Positions 21,807 through 33,402 of a stretch of 64,000 nucleotides of DNA are shown here, piece by piece. Under the pieces are notes generated by a model. That model saw nothing but the letters and a program-made list of their open reading frames with translations, had not been told where the DNA came from and searched no databases. The stretch is from the NCBI GenBank assembly GCA_027475525.1, contig JAMWFC010000117.1, forward strand, positions 1,288,183 through 1,352,182, written 5' to 3'. A program made the translations under genes and the position numbers. This stretch comes from Macrolepiota albuminosa. Taxonomy: Eukaryota > Basidiomycota > Agaricomycetes > Agaricales > Agaricaceae. Every line of letters starts with the position of its first letter. Positions within the stretch are counted from its first letter, which is position 1.

Positions 21807-23791
21807 ATGATGTCACATGAGGTCCTAATCAAAGACCAATCAGGGAAAATGATATCATTCACGCGTGAAGACGCCGTTTTGAGAATAAAATCGGGTATTC
21901 CGTGTTCTGAACTACACGAGGAAGATAGCTTATCTTTCTTCTAGGCACAAAGGGCTCCACTAGTATCCCTTATCGTCAAATTCTCAGAGCCGACTTCCAA
22001 CCTGACAGTGGAGTCCTTACTCTGGTATACTTACGCCGCAAGAAACAAGCAGATCCCTTTGGATTGGCCCAACTTGACGGAGTACACCAGGGAAGTACTG
22101 TTGACGTTACGACACAATGGGTTGAATCTCTCATGACACACCTGTACGAAGGTTCGTCATATCTGTTTTCGGCATTACATGATTCAACTATAAGTGATGT
22201 AGACTCGGGTCTGAAGAGGCAACGGCGTTTGAAGGTTTTCGTGAATCCTCATGGAGGCGTGGTACGGTGTCAATTCGGACTCGTACACCATCGGAGGACT
22301 TATGTCCGCCTATCCATTCCTACAGCGCAAAGGCGTCACCGTGTTCATGAAAACTGTAGAACCAATATTTCGCGCTGCTCGTTGTTCATTGGACGTAATC
22401 CGTACGAAAATTTTGGCTTCGCAAGCTTATCACTCTGAATGCTTTCTATAGACACCACACATCGAGGTCATGCATTTGATCTCGCCAAGGACCTCCCCCT
22501 GGATTATGACGCAATAGTCACTGTATCTGGCGATGGACTTGTTCATGAAGTTTTGAATGGCTTTGCTCAACATGAGGACCCTCGGAAGGCATTTAGTATT
22601 CCAATCGCACCAATACCCACTGGTTCCGGTAACGGACTTTCCCTCAATCTTCTCGGTCCCGAAGTAAGTAGCTTGATATTTTGAATTAAAGCCATTTAGT
22701 TCGAGGTTACAGCGTGGATTTGATGTAACGGAAGCGGCTTTGAATGTAATCAAAGGCGTGTAATTGTGTCAAGTGCATTATGTCCCCTTCTTAGAGACAT
22801 TTTACACAGGAAAGCAGATGAAAGTCGACGTATTCTCACTGACACAGGACGGCAAACGTACCATATCATTCATGTCTCAAGCTTTGGGGTTGATGGCAGA
22901 TCTTGATATTGGAACAGAAAATCTACGGTGGATGGGAGATACTCGCTTCGTGGTCGGATTATTGCGTGGAAGTGGGTGATCTAGTTGGTTCAGTGTCCAA
23001 GTTTGCTGATGATCGATATCCCACAGTCCTGAAGTTCAAATCTTGCCCGGTTCAACTTTCCTACAAGGTCGCTGAATCCGATAAGATAAAGATGGCAGAA
23101 GATTTATGCAAGTTGCAAGCGCACCGCAACAGTCGAGTGGAAACATTCACACCCGTCACAAGCGGTGGGCTTCCACCTTTGGTCAATCTTCCCGATGACA
23201 TGGAAGGATGGACAACCTACGATAAGCCTATACTGTACGTTTATGCTGGTAAGGGGCCATTTGTCGGCAGGTACCGTGAACGCTATCTATGCTGGGCTAC
23301 CAAAATCGTTCTAATCTCCGAATTTAGAGACTACATGGCTTTTCCTGTCTCTCAGCCGGATGATGGGCTAATTGATGTCATGGTACATCCCGTGGTACGT
23401 CTTGAATCGTTTTCCGGCAATCCCCCCACTGATTCCAGCATGGTCCAGTCTTCGCGAAAAGAAATGCTGTCGTCTCTTGGAGGCGCGGCCAGAGGGGAAA
23501 CTTACTGGCAAAATAGCGTAAGATACTTCTGGATGACGCAATAAATATTTACGTTCGTTTTTCTAGCTACACTACGTGAAGGCTCATGCGTATCGGATAA
23601 AACCACTGGGACCCAAGGGTGCCCTGGCAGTTGATGGTGAAGTCTTTCCGTTCAAGGAATACCAAGTAGAGGTCCACCAGAAGCTTGCAACTCTTCTTAG
23701 TCCTTACGGATATTATGCTGCTGACTTTTCACCGCGTCGCCCAGACGTTTCAACGACCGATAGTAGAAAGAAAAACAACGAAAATTATTGA
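21807..23791 (+). CDS. LCB4: sphingoid long-chain base kinase (LCB4/sphingosine kinase family)
   Basis: Phosphorylates sphingoid bases at membranes, balancing sphingolipid signals. ATG at 21807 opens MMSHEVLIKDQSGKMISFT. After an intron come GSTSIPYRQILRADFQPDSG and the kinase start KVFVNPHGG. The ATP-binding signature of the diacylglycerol-kinase fold is complete: YDAIVTVSGDGLVHEVLNGF and then APIPTGSGNGLSLNLLGPE. Later exons carry SQALGLMADLDIGTENLRWM, LYVYAGKGPF and the C-terminal GALAVDGEVFPFKEYQVEVH, which contains the DGE of the family's C5 motif. The gene ends at 23791 with a Lys/Asn-rich tail. At least seven introns are needed. No frame damage is seen. Confidence 0.88.
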
Positions 23792-23894
23792 TTAGTAGAT
23801 ATATATCAAGATAATCTTTATACTCTTCAATAGAGGTATCGATGTTTTATTCGTTGTTCATGCATTATGGTCACGTGTATCTCTTTGGACGCGC

Positions 23895-23900
23895 ACGCGT
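23895..23900. promoter_or_regulatory. MCB-type ACGCGT element upstream of CMR1
   Basis: ACGCGT 31 bases before the CMR1 ATG. CMR1 is S-phase and DNA-damage linked in yeast, so an MBF site would fit; unproven here. Confidence 0.4.
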
Positions 23901-23931
23901 TGACACTTTCGCCATTCATCACTTCAGTGTC

Positions 23932-26151
23932 ATGCCTGAATTATCTCAATAGTAGGTCCGGAACTGATTCTTTATCCCTCCTTAACTCATTATTGCCCCA
24001 GTGAGAAGGAGCGCGAGGCGAATATTGCGCGAAATCGCGCTCTTTTGGAAGAGCTCGAGCTCAAACAAGCTGTTGCTGGACTTGGTTTCACTCCTTCAAC
24101 TTCTAAATCAGTACCCAAAAGCAAAGCTCAGCCGGTCCAATCTAAAAAGCGAGGGAAGAAGGTGGTTCTCGACGTTGAAGTTCCCAGACGACAGAGTTCT
24201 AGGCTAAAGAGAGCAGCCATTGATCCCGATGAGAGCCCGTTGAAACGCCAGAAACGCGAGGTGCGATACGCGTATACCAACAGGAGAATTTTATTGACGT
24301 ATGTGACAGGCAGAGCTAGAGGTACTACGCGCTCAAGAAGCAGAGGCAAGATTAGAGGCTGAAGAGCGTGCGAGGATGGCCAATCGTCCACGTCGGCACG
24401 ACCTCGAACTGAGTGTACTTCTTAGTGAAGAGAAGATTGAAGAAGTTTCATCCTTTGCAGTAACGTTACAGGATGTTATCCAACATTCACATCCAAAACG
24501 TGTGGCAGACCCCGAGAAATTCAGCGGCGGCAAGGATAAAAAGGAAGAAGCAGAAGTCAGTGAGCTTCGAGAACGTCTTCAGTCACTTCAAATCGTGTCT
24601 CGCGCCAAAGTCACCCAGGACAGGGTTTATAGTGCAGCTTATCATCCAGAAATCTCGAAGGACCTTATATTTTTTGGAGGTGTGTGTAAATTCATGGATT
24701 GGGCAACTTGGGCCTCGCTCATTTGCCAACAGACAAACATGGACAGCTTGGAATTTGGGATGCAAGAGCACCTCCTGACGAGGTGACAGACGAGGATGGT
24801 GAAGCAGAAACAAACGAAAATGATGAAGGGGGAAAATACTGGCGCTTGCAGGTGCATTGGCCTGCAACGTCCAAGTCCTCGATAAGCACTGTTAAGTTTG
24901 ATCCTGTCAATGCCCACAATGCATGTCCACGGTATCCAGTTATCTTTGCTTTTCTATTCACTTGTCTTTTCTCAGGTTTATACAAGCTCCTACGACTGTA
25001 GTGTGCGGTGTCTTTCATTCGAAACCAGTATATCACGGCAAATTTACGCCACCGAAGATGGAACTCTTATTTCCAGCATTGATCTAAATCCCACGGGAAA
25101 CGAAATGTGGTTATCGGACAGCCTCGGTGGCGTGACACACCTGGACCTTCGAGCAGGTGAGTCCAAGACGCGGTGGTACGGACTTTCTGAGCAGAAGATC
25201 GGGTGTATAAGCCTAAACCCTACGCGCCCAAGCTTCTTACTCACAGCAAGCAACAGTCGATGGTTAAAGTAATTTCTTTCCATCCTTTTAGTACTTACTG
25301 GCTTTCTCACGATTTTGACAGGATATGGGATACCAGAAAGCTAACAGAAATCGCAGTCGAACTCAGAGATGTGTCAGGGCCAGAATTTGGTTCAGAAACG
25401 GTCAATGATTGGCTGAACACGGACTCGGGCAAAGGTTGCCTCCGAGCTGAATGGCGGCATGACAAGTCTGTCAGTTCAGCCTACTGGGATCCTCGGGGAC
25501 GATCCATTGTAAGCACGAGTTACGACGACAAATTGCGACGTAAGTCATGGTGCCTTAAATTCACGCCAGATCTCAGACGGGCAATACAGTTTGGGATATT
25601 TCCTCTGAAAGGTTTACAAGTACCGGATCTTTCCCGTCATCACGCCCATTCGGTCAAGTGACGCACAATTGCCAAACGGTCTATTCCTCTGCTAGTAATT
25701 TTTGGTAATTCTATTGCTGATGAGGGTGAAACTTGACAGGGTAAATGGTTAACCATTCTAAGAGCGCAATGGTCACCTAATCCTGATGTTTATCCTCATT
25801 TCACGGTATAAACTCTTTGAAATGCGCATTTATGCCATAATGATCAAAATTCGGCAGATTGGGAACATGAACCACTCGCTCGACATTTTCTCTTGCAAAG
25901 TAAGTTTTCTTGTATTGTTGTGTTTTCTTGCTTTTATCTTATGGTTTTCAGGGTGACCTTATTGCTCGACTCGCCGATAAAGAGAAGTAGGTGTAGTGAA
26001 AGTTTGTGGTACTCCGGTACACTGACTGGAAACATGTTTCAGGATTACTGCTGTTCAAGCTGTCACTTGTTCTCATCCCAACATCGTCGAGCGGGCAGCT
26101 AGTGGAAACGCCAGTGGCAGATGTGTCCTCTGGTCCAAACCATCCGATTGA
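23932..26151 (+). CDS. CMR1: DNA damage-binding WD-repeat protein CMR1 (WDR76 family)
   Basis: CMR1 is a nuclear WD40 protein that collects at DNA-damage and protein-quality sites. ATG at 23932 gives MPELSQ, an intron splits a Tyr codon, then EKEREANIARNRALLEELEL, the charged start typical of the family. A basic segment (PVQSKKRGKKVVLDVEVPRR) follows. The propeller begins at TQDRVYSAAYHPEISKDLIF and continues with GQLGIWDARAPPDEV, VYTSSYDCSVRCLSFETSIS, IWDTRKLTEIAVELRD and SSAYWDPRGRSIVSTSYDD. It ends SGRCVLWSKPSD-stop at 26151. Several short introns are required. Between the damage-protein CSM3 (convergent, 61 bases) and LCB4 there is no functional link. Confidence 0.85.
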
Positions 26152-26212
26152 TAGTCAAATCAGGCTGATGTTTACCACTCAATAGTAGAATATGATGCCA
26201 TATCACCAAATG

Positions 26213-27559
26213 TCAAACATACACAGAATCCCAGTCATCATCAGGATATTGTGCTACTGGCGGAGATTTGCGCTTGCGCACTGAATCATCGTTCTCCATA
26301 TCTCGCAAGACGTCCCACATGTCTTCATCTCCGTCTCGAGCAAGAGGGACATGTACAGGTTTTGCGGCGTCCTGAAGACCATCTATCTCGTCCCACATGG
26401 CCTCATCCTCACCAGCTTTTGAATGTGTGCTAGTAACTTGTGACGCGGCACCTTGCATCGAATCTAAAGCTTCCCACATAACCGCATCGTCGTCATGTGC
26501 GACATTATCTACTTGACCTCCAGTAGTGGAAGTCATTTTAGGTGGTCCAGAGGAATTGCGCTCTTTCGCTAGGCGCTCTTCCTCTTCACGGATGATGGCA
26601 TCAATATCAAAATCATCGTCATCCAATTCTGACGCGGAGGACGGGGGACGAGATGGTGGATGAGAAGACGAAGAAGCGTAGGCAGCACCATTTGACATGG
26701 GTGATGACGCACGAGAAGATCCATTTTGAAGAGTCGGGTCACCACGAGGGTCTTCCGTTAGGTCAATTACTTCATCATCTTCAGGTTTTCGTCCATTTAT
26801 AAGTCCGTGTGCTTCATCTCTCCAGACGCCCAAAGCGACCTATCAGCAGATAAATACAGAGAAACAACGATCTTTTGCTTGTAAACTTACATGCATACGT
26901 TTTGAATGACACAATTTCTCAACGCGTTCAACGGTATCACGGAAAGTAGTGCGTGGAAACATTTCATGGGTCCAATATCCATAGACTTGCAGTAGCCTGT
27001 TTAAATCCGTAGCCTGAAACTGACATTGGAAGGCGATTTAGTGCGAAGCAATGTATTATCATACCTCGTAGCCCTTTCCTTTGACCTTGAAGTTTCTTGT
27101 GTCCTTAATCAGTTTGGGAAAACCATTAGGTCCCAGTAACCGTCCCTCGTCCAATCGCACAGGCTTCCTCTTCTCCTTTATACCTTCTTTGCCTTTTTGT
27201 CCACCTGTCTTTTTTGATGTCTGGTCGTTTCCTGGGTCTCTCGGAGGAGAGCTGCTCATGATAGCATGTGGAGTCAGACTGGGCATGGCTTTTTTGTGGC
27301 GCGCTTCAGCCTCACGAGTCAAAGCCTCAGTATTTATATTAGAAGTCAGGGGTTTAAAGCTGAATGGGTCGTCCTCTGCTTCCACCTCTGCAAACATGGC
27401 ATCAATGTCGACATCTGGTACATCCTTTGTCGGTGGTTGGCGAGAGTTTTCTTCGTCCGAATCTGCAAGAAATAAAGGCTGATGTGACGACGCGCTGGAT
27501 TGTGCATGAGCTAGAATGTCGTCGACGGGATCGTCCCAGATGTTGTCCAAGGAGTCCAT
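26213..27559 (-). CDS. CSM3: replication fork protection protein CSM3/Swi3 (TIPIN family)
   Basis: CSM3 pairs with TOF1 at stalled replication forks. ATG at 27559 gives MDSLDNIWDDPVDDILAHAQ. The conserved Swi3 domain starts at KRKPVRLDEGRLLGPNGFPK, runs through LIKDTRNFKVKGKGYE and continues after an intron with DLNRLLQVYGYWTHEMFPRT. A further intron leads into the C-terminal exon, which is acidic and Ser-rich with a DEVIDLTED stretch, a candidate SUMO-interaction motif, and ends DDDWDSVYV-stop at 26213. Two introns. An ACGCGT element stands 4 bases before the ATG, in the 74-base divergent promoter shared with TAE1. Confidence 0.88.
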
Positions 27560-27563
27560 TGCA

Positions 27564-27569
27564 ACGCGT
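27564..27569. promoter_or_regulatory. MCB-type ACGCGT element in the CSM3/TAE1 divergent promoter
   Basis: ACGCGT 4 bases from the CSM3 ATG and 64 bases from the TAE1 ATG. A CACGTGAC box lies close to TAE1. An S-phase regulator site suits CSM3; position may also be in the leader. Confidence 0.4.
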
Positions 27570-27633
27570 TATTGGTGCTTGTTTGGGCGACGCGATAAAT
27601 TCGAGTGACAGCTTCTCACGTGACTCGCTACTC

Positions 27634-28709
27634 ATGGCGTCGGACCAGCCGTCTTTGGAAGCTGTCCCCAACATACAGGATGGAATCGAGTATTGGAATA
27701 CGCAGCCAGCAAGTTACGATGGTGTTCTTGGTCCGTTAAATGTTTTTTCTGAGATATCTCCACTGAATCATGCATAAGGCGGGTACGGTGAAGGGGTGGG
27801 TGTTCACCTTTATCTCTTTGGAAAGTAGAATACTTGAACTAGTGTAAAGACACTACCACGTATAGATTCCCTTGGTTCTCGACTCTTTCTGCTTCAACTC
27901 TACCCCGATCTTTCCACTATTCCTTCCTCCATCCGCCCTCTCCAACCTGAGCTTCCTCCGAGAACGCGAGCTCTCGATGTCGGCGCAGGCATCGGTCGCG
28001 TCACATCGGATGTACTTCTCCACCTTGTATCGGATGTAGTGCTTCTCGAGCCTGTCGAGTCCTTCGTTCAGGAAGCCCTTGCGAGATGTCGAGCGAGTAC
28101 CAGCTCTGGGCCTCCACAAAAAGGACAGCGTCCTTGGACAGGGATTGCAGATGGGACAAAGAGCGTCACAATACTGCAAGGCACACTTCAACAGTTCGAT
28201 CCGCTGAACATCCATCGCGTCACCTTCCTAGATCGCATCGGGTACCAATCCCCTCGGCCGTTAGATGAAATTAACATGGGTTTCGACGTCATCTGGTGTC
28301 AATGGTGTTTAGGCCATCTAAGCGATCCAGACCTTGTCGCCTTTCTACGGCGTAGTCGCGCTGCGCTGAGAGAAAAGGAGAAGGGTAAAAGCGTCATTGT
28401 TGTGAAAGAAAACCTTTGCAAGGACAAGGAGGACGGCTCAGCTTGCACGGTATTTGATGATCAGGATTCTAGTTTGACAAGGTTTGGGCATTCCATGCAT
28501 TTTTCAAAATTCTATCTTGGTGACATCTGGGTAGATCGGATAAGGCCTGGAAGAATATTTTCAAAGAAGCTGGTTTGCGTCTTGTTATGGAAAAGATACA
28601 GGAAGGGTTTCCTGTTGAACTGTATTCCGTAAAAATGTTGGCTCAAGCCTTTTTTTTCTTGTTATGGAAAAGATACAGGAAGGGTTTCCTGTTGAACTGT
28701 ATTCCGTAA
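27634..28709 (+). CDS. TAE1: alpha-N-methyltransferase NTM1/TAE1 (ribosomal protein N-terminal methyltransferase)
   Basis: Methylates the N-terminal Pro/Ala of X-Pro-Lys proteins such as ribosomal proteins. ATG at 27634 gives MASDQPSLEAVPNIQDGIEY followed by WNTQPASYDGVLG. Then come LPRIDSLGSRLFLLQLYP, the SAM motif RALDVGAGIGRVTSDVLLHL, and VLLEPVESFV. The substrate-specific block DVIWCQWCLGHLSDPDLVAF is intact, and VIVVKENLCKDKE follows. The last exon reads WKNIFKEAGLRLVMEKIQEG and YSVKMLAQAF. A 77-base duplication (28580-28733) covers the 3' end; as written the stop falls at 28709, inside the second copy. With one copy the frame would end a little further on. The exact C-terminus is therefore uncertain. 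Confidence 0.85.
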
Positions 28710-28733
28710 AAATGTTGGCTCAAGCCTTTTTTT
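28580..28733. repeat. perfect 77-bp tandem duplication (17 of 24), 3' end of TAE1
   Basis: Copies 28580-28656 and 28657-28733 are identical and cover the last codons of TAE1. Confidence 0.95.
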
Positions 28734-28930
28734 ATATAATGTTTATTAACATCCTTGTCACATAGGTACGCACTCCGATAAGGAGTTAAGGAAGCTTGCA
28801 GAATGATTCCATAAAAAGTCAGTAACTAGGTAGAAATACAAAACCAGGGTATGTCCCAGAAAGCATTCCATGGAAAAAAGAAACAAGGTCTACGAGCTCA
28901 AGAATCGGGGGAAATCATGCAAATTGAAAG

Positions 28931-30059
28931 TCAAGTTTGGAGACTAGCTCCAAGCTGATTTATACGAGTGGTATCATTCAAGTCACTTCTTCTACGATCC
29001 CGAAGGGAGGACCGTTCCTTCAATGCTGGGAAGGCAAAACGGACGGCACGATCAAGCACAGGCCAGTTTTCGTCAGACGTAGCGCCTGAAAGTGTCTTCA
29101 GCATCACCTTTTGCGGGCGATGGAGTGTCAGTTGATGTGGGTGTTGATGTGGATTTTGGGCGGGTATCGTCGTAGATTCTGCCAGCTGTGTATAATAATC
29201 CAGGAGGGGAGATGTTGAAGTGTAGAACTGAGCCAGGCGACGAGAAAATACGTCCTGATACAGGCTACTGTCAAATGTATGAGGTAAGTATACGGCAACG
29301 CTGCTTACCGGATTGTCATCTGGGCGCTTGATTAGGGGTTCTCCAGTGATGTCATCATAACCCTCTGCCTTGGGAGGATTATATGACATGTTGTAAACTC
29401 GACCCGAAGGAAGATGAACCCATCGATCTGAGATACGACTCAAGATTATATCGTCTGGAACGTCGATGTTGACAACGAAGGTGAGAGGAACATTTTTCTT
29501 CCTGTGTAATACATAGAATACTGTCAACAACCGACGGCTGTACGATGAATTTGATCCTTACTCAAGATGTTGGTCCAATAATTTCGCTTGCCCGAGTGTG
29601 CGAGGAAAACCGTCTAGAATCCAATGCTGAAAATGGTCACGAGGAAAAGCAACAAGCATGGGGACAGTGCGCCCCTACCTTGTTGTGTAGTGAGTCCAGA
29701 TTACTCGTGACGACCTTGAGCATAATTTGGTCGGGCAACAGCCCACCCCTGGCAACTGTCTCCTCCGCCTCACGGCCGACCTCCGTTCTCTCAGCGATGT
29801 GTTTACGAAGGAGATCACCAGAGGAGAGTGATAAGATGTCATACTTGTCCACTAAACGTGCCGAGAGAGTTCCTTTTCCAGCCCCTGGCTTTCCGAACAT
29901 GAGCATGCGTAGAAAGCGGCTCGAATCGAGCTCATGTTCGTCGCTGAGGGTCTTGGCATTAGGGGAAAGGGGCAGAGCTCTGCGTGAAGGAACGGAATGC
30001 CCGATCTGGCGAACGAAAGTTTTTTTTTTGAAGAGCCGGGTAGCTCGGAGGGAAAACAT
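28931..30059 (-). CDS. ADK2: mitochondrial GTP:AMP phosphotransferase (adenylate kinase 3 type)
   Basis: Uses GTP to phosphorylate AMP in the mitochondrial matrix. ATG at 30059 opens a basic presequence (MFSLRATRLFKKKTFVRQIG). The P-loop is RMLMFGKPGAGKGTLSARLV, followed by the NMP-binding part SSGDLLRKHIAERTEVGREA and, after an intron, HWILDGFPRTLGQAKLLDQH. The LID region is RWVHLPSGRVYNMSYNPPKA with DDITGEPLIKRPDDNP, lacking zinc cysteines as is usual for this class. The C-terminal part reads DVFSRRLAQFYTSTSPLLDY and ends LGASLQT-stop at 28931. At least three introns. The frame is clean. Confidence 0.93.
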
Positions 30060-30088
30060 GAGGAGCTGGACGAGGTGAGCGTTTGATG

Positions 30089-30242
30089 TTTGGAGGCAGG
30101 GAGTGATCCCACCTATAATCGGACAATATTCCTGAGGGATTGCCCCTAATTATCAAGAATTAATATTTGGAGGCAGGGAGTGATCCCACCTATAATCGGA
30201 CAATATTCCTGAGGGATTGCCCCTAATTATCAAGAATTAATA
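30089..30242. repeat. perfect 77-bp tandem duplication (18 of 24), ADK2 promoter
   Basis: Copies 30089-30165 and 30166-30242 are identical. Non-coding, 30 bases upstream of the ADK2 ATG. Confidence 0.95.
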
Positions 30243-30313
30243 ACTGCGGACATGCTTACTCACGTAAGTGTTTAATTCGGAAGATGACTCGATGATCCAG
30301 TGGCCCTAGCCCC

Positions 30314-30470
30314 TTTCTCCAAAGTCTTTTATCATTAATCACGGAGTAGTGACGGAAGTCCGCAGTCTATGTACAATAAGGCTGTGATATTTTCTCCAAA
30401 GTCTTTTATCATTAATCACGGAGTAGTGACGGAAGTCCGCAGTCTATGTACAATAAGGCTGTGATATTTT
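30314..30470. repeat. perfect 77-bp tandem duplication (19 of 24), ADK2/COQ11 interval
   Basis: Copies 30314-30390 and 30391-30467 are identical, with three further matching T residues. Non-coding. Confidence 0.95.
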
Positions 30471-30493
30471 TCAAAACTACACTTGACAGTCAC

Positions 30494-31720
30494 TCAGGCT
30501 GGATTCGGCACTGTGTCCGCCCAGCCCACGAGTTCCCGCATCTGTTGCACCCCAACAATGCCCCGGACCGGGTTATCCGAATTCAAAGTTGCGCAAACAG
30601 CCATCGCAACATGATCAACATGAATTGGCGGAGTCGTCAGCGCGTTGGCAATTGACTCTAATGACGACGTCGATGTGTTCCCGTGTCGCAGCCTGGCACC
30701 TATATGACGCAGGACACTCGATGGCGTGGGCAATGAAGGGGGTGCCTTCGCATGAAGCGTCGCTGATAGATCAAATAGTACCGCAGCTGGTGTTGACAAC
30801 GGGCGATGGTGAGCATGATACACCAAACCTTGTCGAAGCTCAACTACGCGAATCCTGTCAAACAAAAAAGGTGACGTACTTGGCCGAATGTACACTCCAC
30901 GGTAATCAGGCTTGTCCTCCATTAAAGCCTCGATCCCTTGCTCAGCCTCCCGTTTTGTTTCTATGTACCGTGCAGGAATAATAGGACGGAAGATATCCTC
31001 GGCAGATATATAGACAAATGGGCGAGGGAGGTTTTGAGTTTGTGTACTCGTTGAAGAGACGAATGCCTCGCACACTTGTAAAGCTGCGCGTCAAGTGCTG
31101 TAATGAGAATCGCGCCGGCAACTGTGTCCAGGAAACGCACCTGAATCACGGTTCAGAGCATCATAACTTCCTCTGAGTGTCTCTACCGTTGGCCTCTCGA
31201 GAGGATTTCCGTGATTCCCAATAATACTGTCGCGCAGGCTGCCAAGAAGTCCGAAAATGTCCCCTTGCTTGATAGCCTGCTTGTAGTCGCTGTTTTCAAT
31301 AAGAGTTCCCAATGTGTGCACCACGCCGTCAACTTCTGGAAAGAGGTGCGCAAAAGTCTCAGGTTGGAGTGCGTCTCCTTTTTGCCAGTCTACCTGACAA
31401 CATAAGTTCAATTGCAACTGAAATGAAATATGCAGCACACTTGGGACACCCATGCTGGCGCATGACCTTTAGCCGACCGGTATGGTAATCCAGAGGAGCT
31501 GTATGAGTTCAATAACTGCGTTCATAATGTTCTGAACGAGTCCCACCTCACGCTCGTCACTTGTATTCCTTTAGCCAATGCAGCTTTACATATTGCGGAT
31601 CCTGAAGCAAATGAATGAGCAAGCTGTAAGGCTGCTTGGCATATGTGACTCAGACCAAGCAGACATACCAATAAAGCCATTCCCTCCGACAACGAGGATC
31701 CTTCGTAAAGTGGAATTCAT
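30494..31720 (-). CDS. COQ11: atypical SDR protein, COQ11-like (coenzyme Q biosynthesis complex)
   Basis: COQ11 is a mitochondrial NAD(P)-binding protein of the coenzyme Q synthome. ATG at 31720 opens MNSTLRRILVVGGNGFIGSA, holding the Rossmann motif GGNGFIG with an intron just after it. Next come VDWQKGDALQPETFAHLFPE and VDGVVHTLGTLIENSDYKQA, then RPFVYISAEDIFRPIIPARY and YIETKREAEQGIE, which holds the YxxxK pair of SDR enzymes. The C-terminal exon reads PPIHVDHVAMAVCATLNSDN and ends ADTVPNPA-stop at 30494. Three or more introns. The frame is clean. COQ11 versus other NmrA-like SDRs is judged from the GTLIENSDYK stretch. Confidence 0.75.
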
Positions 31721-32191
31721 GGATCAAGACACAATGAATAATAAGTGATCACAACCCGCCAGGCACGTCACGGTTGGAAAATCTAAGGCCTGATGATTTC
31801 CACACAAAGTCCTTGAGAACCTGCATAGGCTGAACATTCATCTTTGCGTACACAAATGCATGCATAAAATATATTTAAAATTTCGTATTGTGTGCACAGC
31901 ACGTTTACTGATTTATGTTCCATATAGCCTAACCAGTAATAGTAAGGAGGCTGCCAGGCACACCGAAAACCAGAACATAAGTAAAAAGCGAAAAGTTTGA
32001 AGCAAAGCGGCACGAAGGATGAGCGCGTACCAGTCGAGGAGTAAATAAAGAGAGGACTAGCTCATATGGTAGATAGGCCCTCGAGTCGTTCATCGTGAAT
32101 CACGCAGGCCCTCTAGGAAAAATAATACGGTATCAAAGAGGAAACCAGTGAAAGTCTAAATGCAATCTGTAGAGATGGATGGCGAAGGACA
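31721..32191. other. intergenic stretch, no gene seen
   Basis: This 471-base AT-rich interval runs from the COQ11 start to the stop of the secreted barrel protein. The only frame (31783-32013, minus) has no start context or family look, so it is not called. Confidence 0.55.
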
Positions 32192-33402
32192 TTACAAGGT
32201 AACCCAGGTGACTAGAAAGATGGGTTAGCCCATCGTTTCTGTACAAACCGATTCAAGAAACTCACTGCCAACCATGCCACCCAGGTGACTAGAAAGATGG
32301 GTTAGCCCATCGTTTCTGTACAAACCGATTCAAGAAACTCACTGCCAACCATGCCTGCTCCAAAGTTGCAATTTGGCGGAACGCAGCCACTGAGAGGTCA
32401 ATAGAGTTTCCGTTGTTGCAAGTCGGGCAATCATCTGCGATAGTAACAACCACAGACTAACATGAATGTGAGCCAAATTGAAACTTGAGGAATGACATTT
32501 CCCTAACCTTGTTGTTGGCAGGGTTGGTGATTTTGACTCGCTGTCCACATAGAGCAGACTTTCGACCAGGGTTACCATAACGGGCCTCATCTACATTAAT
32601 AATAACTTAAGTATGTACTATGATTGCAGGATGCAACTTCCACTTACCGATGGCAGCAATGAAATCGGTATCTTTGTGCACTGTGCCACAAGCACCGGCT
32701 ACGCCATTTTGGTAGAAGTACGTAGCACTGAAATATGACTCAGTCCAACAACTAAGGCAGGCAAATATAGACATACAATCCACCCGTATGGGTTTCGGAG
32801 GTAGAAGTAGATTGAACCTGAGCCTCGGATGACGGCTGGGAAGGTGCGCTAGAAGTATGCGAAGAAGTAACCGGAGTAGTTGTTGGTGACGGCGCTCGGG
32901 TGGAACTCGACGTAGTCATGACAGCCGGCGTGGAAGTGACGACAGCAGGACTAGAAGACTCATCACTATCGTCACCGTCATCATCACACTCCTCTTCGTC
33001 ATCATCGGAGGGGGTTGGAGTCAGGGCCGAGGATGTCGGAGATGCAGAAAGTGCAGATGTACACGACGCAGGGAGGTCAGTTGCGGCATTCTGTGTCGCC
33101 TTTTGGTTGTTTAATGAAAAATGAGCACAAAAGTCGACGAAAAAGCGTACCAGAAGAGGATGGCAACATTGATTGAAGAAGGAAGTATTATGCTTGCTAC
33201 TACAGCCTATGGCAAGGTACCTGGCATGATAGGTATCATAGGACTAAACAAGTTAAACCAGACATACATAGACAAAATAAAAATAAAAACATACCTCAAG
33301 ATAGTTAGTTGCCCACCCGGCGGGGGGAGCCGTACGAGGAACAACGAGGCCAGATACGGAAGCAGCAGTGGCCACGAAGGCGAGGGAAGCAAGAGAGAAC
33401 AT
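32192..33402 (-). CDS. secreted double-psi beta-barrel (RlpA/expansin-like) protein
   Basis: ATG at 33402 gives MFSLASLAFVATAASVSGLV, a clear signal peptide. Three parts follow. First, a Cys-containing module (SYDTYHARYLAIGCSSKHNT, then FFNQCCHPLL) encoded by an exon of about 100 bases. Second, a Ser/Thr/Pro-rich linker with a strongly acidic run (SDDDEEECDDDGDDSDESSS). Third, a barrel domain: YFYQNGVAGACGTVHKDTDF, ARYGNPGRKSALCGQRVKIT, VRVTIADDCPTCNNGNSIDL and SVAAFRQIATLEQ. This fits extracellular cerato/barwin-type wall proteins of basidiomycetes. The 77-base duplication at 32202-32355 spans the last intron. After collapse one G is missing at 32355/32356; with it the end reads GMVG, then ITWVTL-stop at 32192. 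Confidence 0.8.
32202..32355. repeat. perfect 77-bp tandem duplication (20 of 24), last intron/exon of the barrel protein
   Basis: Copies 32202-32278 and 32279-32355 are identical. After collapse the coding frame is one base short at the right edge, in a run of C (plus strand). Confidence 0.95.

Larger units (their letters stand above)
30060..30493. other. intergenic stretch holding two 77-bp duplications
   Basis: These 434 bases lie between the ADK2 start and the COQ11 stop, both on the minus strand. About 310 of them are taken up by two separate 77-base duplications. No gene is seen. Confidence 0.7.

Noticed and set aside
31783..32013. 76-codon minus-strand frame
   Set aside because: Lies in AT-rich intergenic DNA with no family look, intron context or partner exons.
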